Numbered from the stretch's first letter, positions 8,932 to 18,301 are shown. The stretch: 64,000 nucleotides of DNA from Ferdinandcohnia sp047238305 (GCF_047238305.1 NZ_JBDFMO010000001.1:3968001-4032000), one strand, 5' to 3'. A program made the numbers and translations. Notes: a model not told the origin generated them from the sequence alone.

Positions 8932-9132
8932 TTACGCTTTTCTAACGTTAGATGCTTGAGGACCACGTTGTCCTTGTTCTACATCAAATGTTACACTTTG
9001 ACCTTCGTCTAAAGATTTGAAGCCTTCGCCTTGGATAGCTGAGAAATGTACGAATACGTCTTCTCCACCTTCACGCTCGATGAATCCAAAACCTTTTTCT
9101 GCATTAAACCATTTAACTTTACCTTGTTCCAT
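8932..9132 (-). CDS. Cold-shock protein (CspB/CspD type)
   Basis: The 66-residue product is a single cold-shock domain. RNP1 (KGFGFIE) and RNP2 (VFVHFSAI) are both present, as is the opening GKVKWFNAEKG. Such proteins bind single-stranded RNA and DNA and act as RNA chaperones. The ATG at 9132 was chosen because it follows AGGAGG and starts at the domain edge; the longer frame from 9186 adds a non-homologous tail. A leader of up to about 150 bases precedes it, as is usual for cold-shock mRNAs. Which Bacillus paralogue it matches cannot be settled by eye. Confidence 0.93.
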   Translation of the reverse strand: MEQGKVKWFNAEKGFGFIEREGGEDVFVHFSAIQGEGFKSLDEGQSVTFDVEQGQRGPQASNVRKA

Positions 9133-9291
9133 GTTAATTTGCCTCCTGGTGTGGCGATCCACACATTTGTTACTATCAGTGTTCAAATACCTTAGACGAA
9201 AAACAAAAATACATTCTTAATCTGAAAAAGAACAAAGATAATTCTTCTTAAGAATAACAGATATGATTATAAATAGCAAATATTATTTTTA

Positions 9292-9355
9292 GGCCGCGGG
9301 GACGGTTCTTGTGGCTCCAAATTTTCAAGAGCCACAGGAACCGTCCCTATGGCAC
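9292..9355. repeat. REP-like palindrome, copy 3
   Basis: GGGACGGTTCTTGTGGCTC and GAGCCACAGGAACCGTCCC pair around an AT-rich loop. It lies between the cold-shock gene and the subtilase stop codon. Confidence 0.85.
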
Positions 9356-9373
9356 CTATGACCCCTGTCGTCC

Positions 9374-11011
9374 CTAATAAATTCTAAACGTAGTTGAAGC
9401 GGTACTGCTTGAAAATCCGCTTTTTGATGCAGTTGCATCCAAGCGATAAGTTCCCGTTGCTGTTGAATAGTTTGTTCCAATTGACCAAGTGGCTACGCCT
9501 GATGAGTTTGTTGTTGCGGAGGATGTAACAGTTGTGCCATTTGGTCTTGTAATTTTAAAATTAACGGTTGCATTGGCAACCGCCGCCCCATTCGAATCTT
9601 TTACCGTGCTTGTGACATACACTGTTTCCCCACGGTAGTAATAGCTGTAGTTTGTTGATACTGCTGTGACTGTTTCTGTTGAGGATGGTGGTGGAGGTTC
9701 TGTACCACCGCCTCCAGATGCGGCAACAACTGCTGCATGAGCATCCACGATTCCATAGCCGTATTGCGTAAAGCTACCAGCCTCTTGTGCAGTATCACGC
9801 AAAATTTGTCTGGCTTGTGAGACTGAAATGTTCGGATTGGCCGCCCGTATTAAGCCCGCTACCCCAGCAACATGCGGCGTCGCCATCGATGTTCCGGATA
9901 AAGTGGCATATCGACTATTTGGATAAGTACTATAGATACTTGAGCCTGGTGCCATTAGCTCCAGACCAGATCCATAGTTAGAAAAGCTTGAGCGCGTTCC
10001 GCTTGAAGTTACAGATCCAACCGCAATTACACTACTATACGCTGCCGGATAGGAAATACTGGATGCACCATCATTACCTGACGCTGCTACCACAATGGTT
10101 CCCTGGGCAGTTGCAGTTTGAACTGCTTCATCCATGCTTTGATTATACCCACCGCCACCTAAAGACATATTAATGACATCTGCATCAATATCGGCAGCAT
10201 ATAAAATTCCCTGTGTGATTCCGTATAAAGAACCAGAGCCATCGTCACCTAAAACCTTCACAGGGATAAGAGTTGCATTTTGTATTACTCCTGAAACTGA
10301 GCCATAGCTCGCAATCGTTCCTGCCACATGGGTGCCGTGGCCTTGAACATCCATCGTCGTTCCACCTACAAAACTTCTACCTAAGCTAGTATTTACAAAG
10401 TTTGCTAGACTAGGGTGATTATGGTCAATCCCTGTATCCAATACAGCAACTTTAACCGCACTAGACCCATTCGTAATCGTCCAGGCTTGTGGCGCCTTAA
10501 TCATGTCGTAATGCCATTTTTGATTTTGATGAACAGCTTGAATTGTGGCTGTTCCTTCAATGGCCATCATCTTATAGTTTTCTGAAATATATCTAACTTT
10601 GAAACCAAGATTCATTAACTCTTTGCGCAATTCATTTTTTGCAAGAGCGCTAGATTTGAAATTGTCTGGAGAGTATTTCACTAAGTAGACCAAGCCCATT
10701 TTGTCGACTACTTTTTTGTTGAAATTTTTGCTTATAAGTGGTTTGACTGAAGTATCTTCTACATGGAGAGTGTCAATGATTGAGAATCCCTTCGTTTTTA
10801 GGACATCTTCCTGTCCCTTAAGACTATCTGCACTTTGAATGGTGAGATCATTCTTTCCCTTTTGTTTCGGTTCAACCGAAACGATGAGTTCGCCTTCAAC
10901 AAAATCTAAGTTCCCTTTCCCAACATTGTCTGGCTGATTGGCAAAGGTTACCCCCGCAAACATCGATAACATGAGTAAAAGAACGATTGAAAAACTAACT
11001 AACTTCTTCAT
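9374..11011 (-). CDS. Secreted subtilisin-like serine protease with C-terminal Ig-like domain
   Basis: The 545-residue precursor has a Sec signal peptide (residues 1-24, ending FAGVTFA), an N-terminal propeptide region to about 160, and a subtilase (S8) domain at about 165-435. The catalytic triad is intact: Asp192 in VAVLDTGID, His225 in GHGTHVAG and Ser375 in GTSMATPHVAG, with the oxyanion Asn313 in AASGNDG. A Gly/Pro linker (GGGGTEPPPPSS) leads to a Thr/Ser-rich domain of about 100 residues that looks like a bacterial Ig-type fold and may bind the cell wall or substrate. It is an extracellular protease. Confidence 0.93.
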   Translation of the reverse strand: MKKLVSFSIVLLLMLSMFAGVTFANQPDNVGKGNLDFVEGELIVSVEPKQKGKNDLTIQSADSLKGQEDVLKTKGFSIIDTLHVEDTSVKPLISKNFNKKVVDKMGLVYLVKYSPDNFKSSALAKNELRKELMNLGFKVRYISENYKMMAIEGTATIQAVHQNQKWHYDMIKAPQAWTITNGSSAVKVAVLDTGIDHNHPSLANFVNTSLGRSFVGGTTMDVQGHGTHVAGTIASYGSVSGVIQNATLIPVKVLGDDGSGSLYGITQGILYAADIDADVINMSLGGGGYNQSMDEAVQTATAQGTIVVAASGNDGASSISYPAAYSSVIAVGSVTSSGTRSSFSNYGSGLELMAPGSSIYSTYPNSRYATLSGTSMATPHVAGVAGLIRAANPNISVSQARQILRDTAQEAGSFTQYGYGIVDAHAAVVAASGGGGTEPPPPSSTETVTAVSTNYSYYYRGETVYVTSTVKDSNGAAVANATVNFKITRPNGTTVTSSATTNSSGVATWSIGTNYSTATGTYRLDATASKSGFSSSTASTTFRIY

Positions 11012-11387
11012 TCACATACCTCCACTTTTTAGTTTGGTCAGACAAAAATTATGGTATTTGTAAACGGCACGCTCCCTTCTATGTATCATATCTACAGTTA
11101 AAAAGTAAAAAAGACATCTTTTGCTTTTTTACTTTGACTGCCGTGAATTATGTAATGGGAAAGTTTGGATTTAGAAGATTTGTTGAATTTCGTGGATAGA
11201 AAAGTGTAATGGACTCTGCCCTCCATTACACTACAATTTTTCAATCGCATACGTCAATATCGTTTGCAATATTCAGTTATTTGTTACCACAAAGTTTTTC
11301 TCACTCCAATGCTATACAAGCCCAAATATCTAAAACTGATAGTATAATAGTCTTTCATATTCATTCACCGCTGTTATGCATTAAAAG
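11012..11387. other. Intergenic region upstream of the subtilase gene
   Basis: This AT-rich stretch should contain the subtilase promoter. A hairpin AAAGTAAAAAAG/CTTTTTTACTTT lies at about 11104-11136. No gene is supported: the small plus-strand frame at 11209-11478 owes its end to the adjoining REP palindrome. Confidence 0.5.
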
Positions 11388-11450
11388 AGACCACGGGGAC
11401 GGTTCTCGTGGTCCCCATTTTGGGGACCACAGGAACCGTCCCTATGGCTG
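11388..11450. repeat. REP-like palindrome, copy 4 (best formed)
   Basis: GGGACGGTTCTCGTGGTCCCC pairs with GGGGACCACAGGAACCGTCCC around ATTT, with one internal two-base mismatch. It ends two bases before the stop codon of the YhfW-like gene, so it would form at the 3' end of that transcript. Confidence 0.9.
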
Positions 11451-11452
11451 GC

Positions 11453-13018
11453 CTAATAACCAGAATCCTCCGAGGTAAGGTTATCAAGCATTGTATAGTC
11501 GTATTGCTGTAATGGTTTTTCGGCTGGACCTTCGAGAACTTCACCCGTATAGGAGAACCTGGAACCATGACATGGGCAATCCCATGATTTTTCACCATTG
11601 TTCCAATGAACTTCACAGCCGACATGAGTACATGTTGTGTCCACGATGTAGAGCTTTCCGTTCTCATCTTTATACGCGCCTTTTCGATGGCCATCAATTG
11701 AGATGACCGCCCCTTCTCCATTTGGAATATCAGCCACATTTTTTTGTGGGATTTCCATTTTCCCTTGGATTAAGTGCTTGACGACTTTCGCATTGTTGAC
11801 AAAGAAATTTTTCAGAGAAGGATGTGCATAGAAACGTGCCGGTGAGTACAAGTCACGATACGGGTTATTTCTTTTAAGGATGATATCTCTAAATAAAAGA
11901 GCAGCCGCTGTACTATTTGTCATACCCCATTTGCGAAACCCCGTTGCCACCAAAATATTAGGTTCACCCGTTGTGATTTCCCCAATATAAGGGATTTTGT
12001 CCAATGTTTGAAGATCTTGTGCCGACCAGCGATATTGAATATCTTCTAAGTCAAATACCTGTTCCCCAAACGAACCTAATGCATGGTAGTCTTCCATTGT
12101 GTCATTTCTTTCGCCAGTCTGATGGTCCCCCCCTGCAATTAAAATATAATCTTCACCATTTTTTGACGCGGTTCGAATCGAACGTTTCGGTTTATCCCCA
12201 CTTATATACATGCCACCAGGATAATGTTCCTTTGCTTTTATAGCTACTATGTATGAACGTGTTGCTTTCATTCTTGCAGAATAAAGACCCGCGCCCTCAT
12301 AAAATGGGAAATGAGAACAAGCGAGGACGAATCCGGCTTTAACCCGCTTGTTATTGCGAGTCAGAACTACTGGCTTTTCTCCTGTTTCAACATTTACGGC
12401 AACTGTATGTTCAAAGATGAGTCCACCTTTTTCTTTTATGATGTTAACAAGATGTGCTAAATATTTGACCGGATGGAATTGGGCTTGATTTTTCATGATC
12501 AGTGCGTTTTTCACTTCAATTTTAAAAGGAATACTGCCAACAAGTTCACCATCAATTCCTATTTTTTCATAGGCTTGTGCTTCCTTTTCCAGCTTTTGTG
12601 CATATTCGTCGGTTGTTGAGTAGATGATGGCATCTTGCCTGCTAAAATCACAATCAATTTGATGCTCGTTTACTGTTTTTTCGATGAATTGAATGGCGTC
12701 CGTGTTTGCTTCATAGTAAAGCCTTGCCGTGCTGTTCCCGAAATTCGTGATGAATTCATCATAGATGAGATCATGTTGTGCAGTTACCTTCGCGGTGGTG
12801 TGACCTGTTGTTCCATTGAGTAATTGGTCCGCCTCCAATACAGCAACTTTCAGTCCCTCATTTACTAATACATAAGCAGAGGTTAGGCCGGCAATCCCCC
12901 CACCCACAATCACTACATCAACTTCAAGATCCTCCTCAAGCGAAGAAAAGGTTGGAATGTCAACATCAACCCTCCATAACGGCTCAGGTGTTTCAGGAAG
13001 CTTCTTCTCATTTGCCAC
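11453..13018 (-). CDS. yhfW: FAD-dependent oxidoreductase with C-terminal Rieske domain (YhfW-like)
   Basis: The 521-residue protein has an N-terminal DadA/glycine-oxidase-like FAD domain, with the dinucleotide motif DVVIVGGGIAGLTSAYVLV near residue 35, and a C-terminal Rieske [2Fe-2S] domain with CTHVGC and CPCHGS supplying two Cys and two His ligands. This is the architecture of Bacillus YhfW, whose substrate is not established. It is cytoplasmic with no signal peptide. It begins at GTG and ends against a REP palindrome. It stands alone. Confidence 0.88.
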   Translation of the reverse strand: MANEKKLPETPEPLWRVDVDIPTFSSLEEDLEVDVVIVGGGIAGLTSAYVLVNEGLKVAVLEADQLLNGTTGHTTAKVTAQHDLIYDEFITNFGNSTARLYYEANTDAIQFIEKTVNEHQIDCDFSRQDAIIYSTTDEYAQKLEKEAQAYEKIGIDGELVGSIPFKIEVKNALIMKNQAQFHPVKYLAHLVNIIKEKGGLIFEHTVAVNVETGEKPVVLTRNNKRVKAGFVLACSHFPFYEGAGLYSARMKATRSYIVAIKAKEHYPGGMYISGDKPKRSIRTASKNGEDYILIAGGDHQTGERNDTMEDYHALGSFGEQVFDLEDIQYRWSAQDLQTLDKIPYIGEITTGEPNILVATGFRKWGMTNSTAAALLFRDIILKRNNPYRDLYSPARFYAHPSLKNFFVNNAKVVKHLIQGKMEIPQKNVADIPNGEGAVISIDGHRKGAYKDENGKLYIVDTTCTHVGCEVHWNNGEKSWDCPCHGSRFSYTGEVLEGPAEKPLQQYDYTMLDNLTSEDSGY

Positions 13019-13177
13019 AATAAACCCTCATTTCCTAAAAAAGTAATTTTGCCATTAGGTTTTCCAGTAATTTAGGTATCATACATGGGGGAAGGATTTG
13101 AAGTGCGTATAAAAAAAGACCATTTAAAAATGGTCCGTGAAATGAAGGATTATTTTAACTCGTTCGTCTTATGGGGG

Positions 13178-13437
13178 CATTTCTTGACTCATTTCCGCTC
13201 TGTTCGGGTCTTCATTTGGCTTATGATGGCACTTCCTGAATCCTTTCTGCTCCTTTCGGGTCTTCATTCGGCTTATGATGACACTTCCTGAATCGTCTTT
13301 GCTCTGTTCAGGTCTTCATCCGGCTTATGATGGCACTTCCTGAATCGTTTCTGCTCCGTTCGAGTCTTCATCCGGCTTATGATGACACTTCCTGAATCAT
13401 CTTTACTCCGTTCGAGTCTTCATCCAGCTAATCAAGA
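13178..13437. repeat. Tandem repeat array, five copies of a 52-bp unit
   Basis: Units begin at 13178, 13230, 13282, 13334 and 13386, each opening with CACTTCCTGAATC (the first as CATTTCTTGACTC) and carrying GTCTTCATCCGGCTTATGATG. Spacing is exactly 52 bases each time. Copies differ at several positions, and a weak sixth copy may start at 13438. There are no unique spacers. It fills most of the 543-base gap between the YhfW-like and CMD genes. Confidence 0.92.
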
Positions 13438-13561
13438 ACTTTCCTGGTTCAACAAGCCACCGTTCGGAACCAATCACCCGTTTCTTATAACAAGAACCAC
13501 TCATTGAATGCTATTCATAATTAAGGGTAAAAATATCCTGAATAGAAAAGGAGGTTTCCAT

Positions 13562-14215
13562 ATGGCTTCGAGCTTTTATCCGAAAGAAAATGTAAAACAT
13601 TTTACAAAAATAAAGGACCTTGCGCCAGAACAATTAAAAGCGATGAATGCATTTGATGAGGCAGTTATGAAAGAAGGGGCATTATCTAAGAAAGAAAAGG
13701 AAATTATTGCGGTTGCGATTGCACATGTGACAGAATGTCCTTATTGTATTGATGCGCATACAAAAGGTGCGAAAAAAGCTGGTGCATCCTTAGAAGAGTT
13801 AACCGAGGCCGTCTTTGTTGTAGCTGCGATTGAAGCCGGTGGAGCTGTAACCCATAGTACACATGTACATAATGCAAAAAATCAAGATGCTCCCGATACA
13901 CTCTACTCTCGATCAAATTTAAAACATCTTGGCCAATTAGGAAAGTTTGCCCCAGATGGCTTCAAAGCGTATGGTACATTTAGTGCTGCAGCCACAATAG
14001 AAGGAAAATTAAGCAGGAAGTTTAAAGAAATTATTGCCGTTGCCGTTGCACACGCAACTCAATGTCCATACTGCATTGATGTTCATTCAAAAAATGCAGA
14101 AAAGCTAGGGGCAACGAGTGAAGAGCTTGCGGAAGCAATTCTGGTAACTGCAGCACTTCGGGCAGGTGGTGCTTATGCCCATCTAGCCAATCTAATCCAA
14201 AGCTACGAAGAATAA
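13562..14215 (+). CDS. Double carboxymuconolactone decarboxylase/AhpD-like protein
   Basis: The ATG at 13562 follows AAAGGAGGT at ideal spacing; the earlier in-frame start at 13508 has no site. The 217-residue protein contains two CMD domains in tandem, each with the AhpD-type CxxC-x3-H active site: ECPYCIDAH (Cys59, Cys62, His66) and QCPYCIDVH (Cys168, Cys171, His175). The halves are clearly homologous. Such proteins act as alkylhydroperoxidase-like thiol reductants or decarboxylases; the motif favours a thiol/peroxidase role. No partner gene is adjacent. Confidence 0.9.
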   Translation: MASSFYPKENVKHFTKIKDLAPEQLKAMNAFDEAVMKEGALSKKEKEIIAVAIAHVTECPYCIDAHTKGAKKAGASLEELTEAVFVVAAIEAGGAVTHSTHVHNAKNQDAPDTLYSRSNLKHLGQLGKFAPDGFKAYGTFSAAATIEGKLSRKFKEIIAVAVAHATQCPYCIDVHSKNAEKLGATSEELAEAILVTAALRAGGAYAHLANLIQSYEE

Positions 14216-14222
14216 GTTAAAA

Positions 14223-14253
14223 ATCACCCGCTCCTCGGAGCAGGTGATCACAT
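14223..14253 (-). terminator. Terminator of the sigma/ABC operon
   Basis: ATCACCTGCTCC and GGAGCGGGTGAT pair on the minus strand with a run of five T residues following. It lies 3' of the ABC permease gene; the same stem could also slow plus-strand transcription of the CMD gene. Confidence 0.75.
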
Positions 14254-15351
14254 TCAAGAAGTGACTTCTTTATGTTTCACAACAAGTGATGTTAGGAGAG
14301 GAACCACGATTATGACGACAATCATCACAACGACCGCAACGATTGAGTATAGGATGGGCAACCCAAACAGATTAATTGTTTTAAAATCATCAAAGAATGG
14401 CTCGACATTCATAAAGTAGAGGAAGGAAAATTGGAAAATATCCTCTACCCATCCAGGTAATCTAGCTAAATCGACTAGGAAGTATGGGATCGCAAAAATA
14501 GCGCCATTGATGATAAGAGAAATCAACGCATTTTTACATAAAGCCGATACAAGCACAATCATGATGGCAAAGCTACATGCCCCAAGTAAATGGAATCCCA
14601 ATTGAAGCAAATGGAATTCTAGCATCGTAAAGCTATAAGGTGAGAAGTAGTATTTAAAGTATTACTGTAGTGACGTTTCCCAACCACCATTGCCATATTG
14701 AATAAGATTCCATGCGAGATTGAAGATCTCCCATCCAATGACAACCAAAACCGTGTAGATTAAAGCCGCGCCTAGCTTTGACCATAATAGCGTCCTTCTC
14801 CCATTTCTTGAGCTAAGAATATAGTTATCTACTCCAGAGCTATATTCCTGTGTATAGACGGTAGAAAGCCCAACTAGCAGCATACCTCCTGTTATCATCA
14901 ACGAAAAAATACTCGCATAATCAATAATTTGTTTCGGTCCTTTGTTATAAGCAAAATAGGTTGTATCAATTTCTTTTAGCATGGCGATTTCAAGTTCGGA
15001 ATTATATTTACTTTCCTTTGCAAGCTCTTTTATTTTTTGATTTGCATTGCTTTCTACCTGTTTACCCCATACGATGGTTTCGTAAATTCCACTCTTGGTC
15101 CATTCCTCATCAGACAACTTCGAGAATTCATCCATATCTTCCATTTTTTTATTAAAAGCATCATTTTCCTTTGCCGCAAGCTCTACCTTTTCTTCTGTAA
15201 GCGTCCCTTCCCAGGGCTTATACAATTCTTTTTCTTCATGAGCACTAGGATAATACGTAAAGCCCGTCGAGAACACGATCAACAATAGGAACGCAATATA
15301 GACCATCTTTTGCTTAAAAATTTTATATAACTCAAATTTCAACAAGTCCAT
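14254..15351 (-). pseudogene. ABC transporter permease interrupted by an in-frame stop
   Basis: The first frame (15351 to 14662, 229 codons) ends at TAA after GGWETSLQ. The very same frame resumes and runs to 14254, with 12 codons (YFKYYFSPYSFT) before the first internal ATG at 14625. Removing the stop gives one protein of about 365 residues with an N-terminal helix, a large extracellular loop and about six membrane helices, typical of ABC-2 permeases. The internal ATG has no ribosome binding site. The gene is therefore a nonsense pseudogene, unless this is a sequencing error or readthrough occurs. It is directly downstream of its ATPase gene. Confidence 0.85.
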
Positions 15352-16224
15352 TTACGCCACCTCCTCATCAAAATAGTAGAGATATAAATCCTCTAAATTT
15401 GGATGCTCCTGCACAGCACTTAGATGTGGTTTGACGTCACTCAAAATACGTAGCTGGAAGCTGTCCCCGACACGTGCAATATTGCCAACCTTGTAAATCG
15501 ATTGGAATCTCGTGATTTCCGACTCATTATGAACAGTAACTGACCAGACCTTGTCCTCAATTCCTTTTAACAAATCTTTCGGTGACTGCTTTTGAACCAG
15601 TTTCCCTGCTTTTAATATCAACACTTCCTTCGCAATGAACTCAATATCTGAGACAATATGTGTGGATAACAAAACGATTCGATTTGTTGAGATTTGCGAT
15701 AACAGGTTTCGGAACCGGATTCTCTCTTTTGGATCAAGCCCGGCTGTCGGCTCATCCACGATTAAAATTTTCGGGTCATTCAACAGAGCCTGTGCAATAC
15801 CAACACGGCGCTTCATCCCGCCTGAAAACTTACCTACTTTTTTCTTTGCTTGATCTGCTAGCCCAACCAATTCTAATGTATCCGCAACCTTCACCTTTGC
15901 CTCTTCTTTAGATAACCCTTTTAACGTAGCAATATAGAATAGAAATTTTTCAGCTGTGAAATTTTTATACAGACCAACATGCTGTGGCAAGTACCCAATC
16001 ACATCTCGATATCGGTAGTCCATTACTGTGATGTCCTCACCATCGAGTAAAACTCTCCCAGAGCTTGGTTTCATCACACTCGCGAGAATGCGCATCAATG
16101 TCGTTTTCCCTGATCCATTTGCGCCTAAAATCCCGTACACCCCGGTTGTAAATTCCAAATTTATGGAGTCCAGTGCCTTTTTATCATCAAACTCTTTAGA
16201 CACATTCTCAATCGTTAAATTCAT
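15352..16224 (-). CDS. ABC transporter ATP-binding protein
   Basis: The 290-residue protein has Walker A GANGSGKTT, the signature FSGGMKRRVGIAQAL, Walker B ILIVDEP and the switch histidine in STHIVSDIE. It is of the drug/antibiotic export type. Its stop codon abuts the permease ATG, and its start overlaps the upstream membrane protein gene by 17 bases, so the genes should be translationally coupled. If the permease is truly broken, this ATPase has lost its partner. Confidence 0.93.
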   Translation of the reverse strand: MNLTIENVSKEFDDKKALDSINLEFTTGVYGILGANGSGKTTLMRILASVMKPSSGRVLLDGEDITVMDYRYRDVIGYLPQHVGLYKNFTAEKFLFYIATLKGLSKEEAKVKVADTLELVGLADQAKKKVGKFSGGMKRRVGIAQALLNDPKILIVDEPTAGLDPKERIRFRNLLSQISTNRIVLLSTHIVSDIEFIAKEVLILKAGKLVQKQSPKDLLKGIEDKVWSVTVHNESEITRFQSIYKVGNIARVGDSFQLRILSDVKPHLSAVQEHPNLEDLYLYYFDEEVA

Positions 16225-17011
16225 ATGAAATTCCCCTTTTGTAAATATTCAACATTTTAAGAACGATAAAAGTCATTGCCACAACCGTGACTAAAATATA
16301 AGCCAATGAAGAGATGGTTTCGATTCGTTCAATGACCTCTTGCTTTGTGAGCGCGATTGCTGCTAAAGTCCAAAGGACAAGTCCACCGCTAAACGTGTGC
16401 GCACTGCGATACTTCGAAGATACTACTAACATAATGGCAGCAATGATGGCTAACGGCGTTGCCCAATATAGAATGAACTTTCCTAGCATAAGCTCTGGTA
16501 ATAGGATGGCGAAGCTTATCGTTAAAAGAACGTTTAATGTGACATTTAAAAGGCCTACGACCAACATCCTTGAAAAAATAATTTCCTGCAGGCTAAATTT
16601 AAAGGACAACTCTAATTCCACCATTTCGGTATTACTACTTTTAAACACCTCTATAAACCCGACAATTGTTGGGAGAGGTGCAACATACAACATGATGAGA
16701 TAGGGATCTATTTTGTAAATAAAAACGGATAATACACCGATTGCTAAAAATAATAGATTTAACCCCCAGAACATCCCCGAAAAATAAAAGACTTCTCTTG
16801 TTGAATGCATGATGACATTTGATACACTGGCTACTAGAGTTTCCCACTTGCTCTCTTTCGTAGGGACATATGGTCTCATTGCATCAATGGTCATCATAAG
16901 TTCGGATTCACTTGGAAATTCCACATCAAATTCATCAAGTGACACCCCTACTTCCTGTTCCAGCTCAAAAATTTCATCATCGTAGTTATCGTTTTGTTTG
17001 TCGTTGTTCAT
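16208..17011 (-). CDS. Membrane protein, candidate anti-sigma factor of the ECF module
   Basis: The ATG at 17011 follows AGAGGTGAG and overlaps the sigma factor gene by 26 bases. The 267-residue protein has an acidic N-terminal cytoplasmic part of about 70 residues (DDEIFELEQEVGVSLDEFDV) and then about six membrane helices. There is no HCC zinc anti-sigma motif. Position directly after an ECF sigma gene and before an ABC transporter is like the B. subtilis sigY-yxlC-yxlDEFG operon, which suggests an anti-sigma function by inference. The membrane part could alternatively belong to the transporter. Confidence 0.7.
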   Translation of the reverse strand: MNNDKQNDNYDDEIFELEQEVGVSLDEFDVEFPSESELMMTIDAMRPYVPTKESKWETLVASVSNVIMHSTREVFYFSGMFWGLNLLFLAIGVLSVFIYKIDPYLIMLYVAPLPTIVGFIEVFKSSNTEMVELELSFKFSLQEIIFSRMLVVGLLNVTLNVLLTISFAILLPELMLGKFILYWATPLAIIAAIMLVVSSKYRSAHTFSGGLVLWTLAAIALTKQEVIERIETISSLAYILVTVVAMTFIVLKMLNIYKRGISYEFND

Positions 17012-17555
17012 AGCCCTCACCTCTTTCTAAAGCTGTTGCAATTTTTCCGAGACCTTGCTTCAACCTTGATTTGACAGTCGACACATTCGCTTTTGTGATA
17101 TCTGCAATCTCCTGAATTTTCATGTCATGATAATATTTCAGAATCACGGCCTCCCGCTGGATATCTGGTAGACGATTAATCGCTGCCTTCACCTGCTCCC
17201 TCGTTTCCTTTCGTTCAAATATGTAAGGAACATTACTGTGTTCACTTTTAATTGTTTCCTGAAGCTCTGTTTGCTTAGATGTCTGTTTGTAGTCCGCACT
17301 TCTCCAGTAATCACGGCAATGATTCACGGCGATTGTATAGAGCCAACTTTTAAAACTACCTTTATTTGAATACGACTTGATTCGCTGCATCATTTTTATA
17401 AAAATTTCCTGTGTCAAATCATAGGCCATTTCTTTGTTTCCTACTTTTCGATATACAAACGCATAGATGGGTTTGTAGTACTTCCTAGTTAGTACCTCCA
17501 TCGCGGCTTGGCTACCTTGCAAGATTTCCTCGATCAGTTCCTGATCCTCGGGCAT
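16986..17555 (-). CDS. ECF-type RNA polymerase sigma factor
   Basis: The ATG at 17555 was chosen because GAGGTGAT precedes it at good spacing. The 189-residue protein has sigma region 2 (YAFVYRKVGNKEMAYDLTQE, then FKSWLYTIAVNHCRDYWR) and region 4 (LPDIQREAVILKYYHDMKIQ, then an HTH VSTVKSRLKQGL). It would direct RNA polymerase to a stress promoter, probably including its own operon. It heads a four-gene operon with a membrane protein and an ABC transporter. The layout resembles SigY, but sequence alone does not prove orthology. Confidence 0.92.
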   Translation of the reverse strand: MPEDQELIEEILQGSQAAMEVLTRKYYKPIYAFVYRKVGNKEMAYDLTQEIFIKMMQRIKSYSNKGSFKSWLYTIAVNHCRDYWRSADYKQTSKQTELQETIKSEHSNVPYIFERKETREQVKAAINRLPDIQREAVILKYYHDMKIQEIADITKANVSTVKSRLKQGLGKIATALERGEGYEQRQTKR

Positions 17556-17671
17556 TTTTATCACCTCAATTAGTAAGACGAAAAGATTTGTAAAAGGATT
17601 TAAATTTTGTAAAATGATATCTGCTTAAATTATCTATTTAGAATAGAGAGGTTGCAATGGGTACAAGCAAA

Positions 17672-17700
17672 AAGCACCCCTCCAAACGGAAAGGTGCTAA
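17672..17700 (-). terminator. Terminator of the 103-aa membrane protein gene
   Basis: AGCACC and GGTGCT pair on the minus strand and are followed by TTTTTG. Confidence 0.65.
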
Positions 17701-17714
17701 AACTTATCTAGCTT

Positions 17715-18026
17715 TTATAGAAAATAGTCCGCTACAAAATACGAAAGTAGACACAGAAGCGATCCTGTTAAAAATGGACTGATGGTTAGTTTTGCTTTTT
17801 TATGTCTTGGTTTATAACTTCCTAGAAATGAATTAAAAACGGCAACCTCCGAGTTTTTTGTAAAAATATCGTCCGAGGAGCCCATTAGGAATGCAACTAG
17901 GATAAAGAAACAAGAGCCGAAAAACATGGTCGGTAACATATTTGCATCAAAATACAAGGAAATCACAAAACAGACCGCTACCTCTACGGCAGTAATCAGA
18001 AGCGCATATGTCATGTGTCGCACCAT
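17715..18026 (-). CDS. Small membrane protein of unknown function
   Basis: The 103-residue protein has three predicted membrane helices (about residues 7-26, 30-48 and 82-100) and a basic loop KPRHKKAKLT. The ATG lies after GAAGGGGATG. A terminator follows it. It is transcribed on its own between the sigma module and aspartase. No known domain was recognised. Confidence 0.7.
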   Translation of the reverse strand: MVRHMTYALLITAVEVAVCFVISLYFDANMLPTMFFGSCFFILVAFLMGSSDDIFTKNSEVAVFNSFLGSYKPRHKKAKLTISPFLTGSLLCLLSYFVADYFL

Positions 18027-18301
18027 TTTTTCATCCCCTTCCTCAAACTGCTGATACCCTTACTTACGAATAAGCACGAGAAAAGTTTCAGAATACTTAG
18101 TATCATCCTATTCCGCATTTTTATCATTTAGTCCGGACAAGAACAGATCCTTACTAACTTCCAATTAATTGAAATTCAAAGTTATGAAAGCGTTTTAGTT
18201 TGTAAAAAGAAAATAAATGATATAATGGGGTGGATGATTTGTATCCATCTTTTTAAAAATAATAGATAACTTGAATGCACTTGGACAAGGGAGAGAACGT
18301 C

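Noticed and set aside
11209..11478. Small plus-strand gene ending in the REP element
   Set aside because: No ribosome binding site; the C-terminal part is translated palindrome.
13085..13291. 68-aa gene
   Set aside because: It runs into the tandem repeat array and its product has no protein-like features there.
13178..13437. CRISPR array
   Set aside because: The 52-bp units follow each other directly with no unique spacers, and there are no cas genes.
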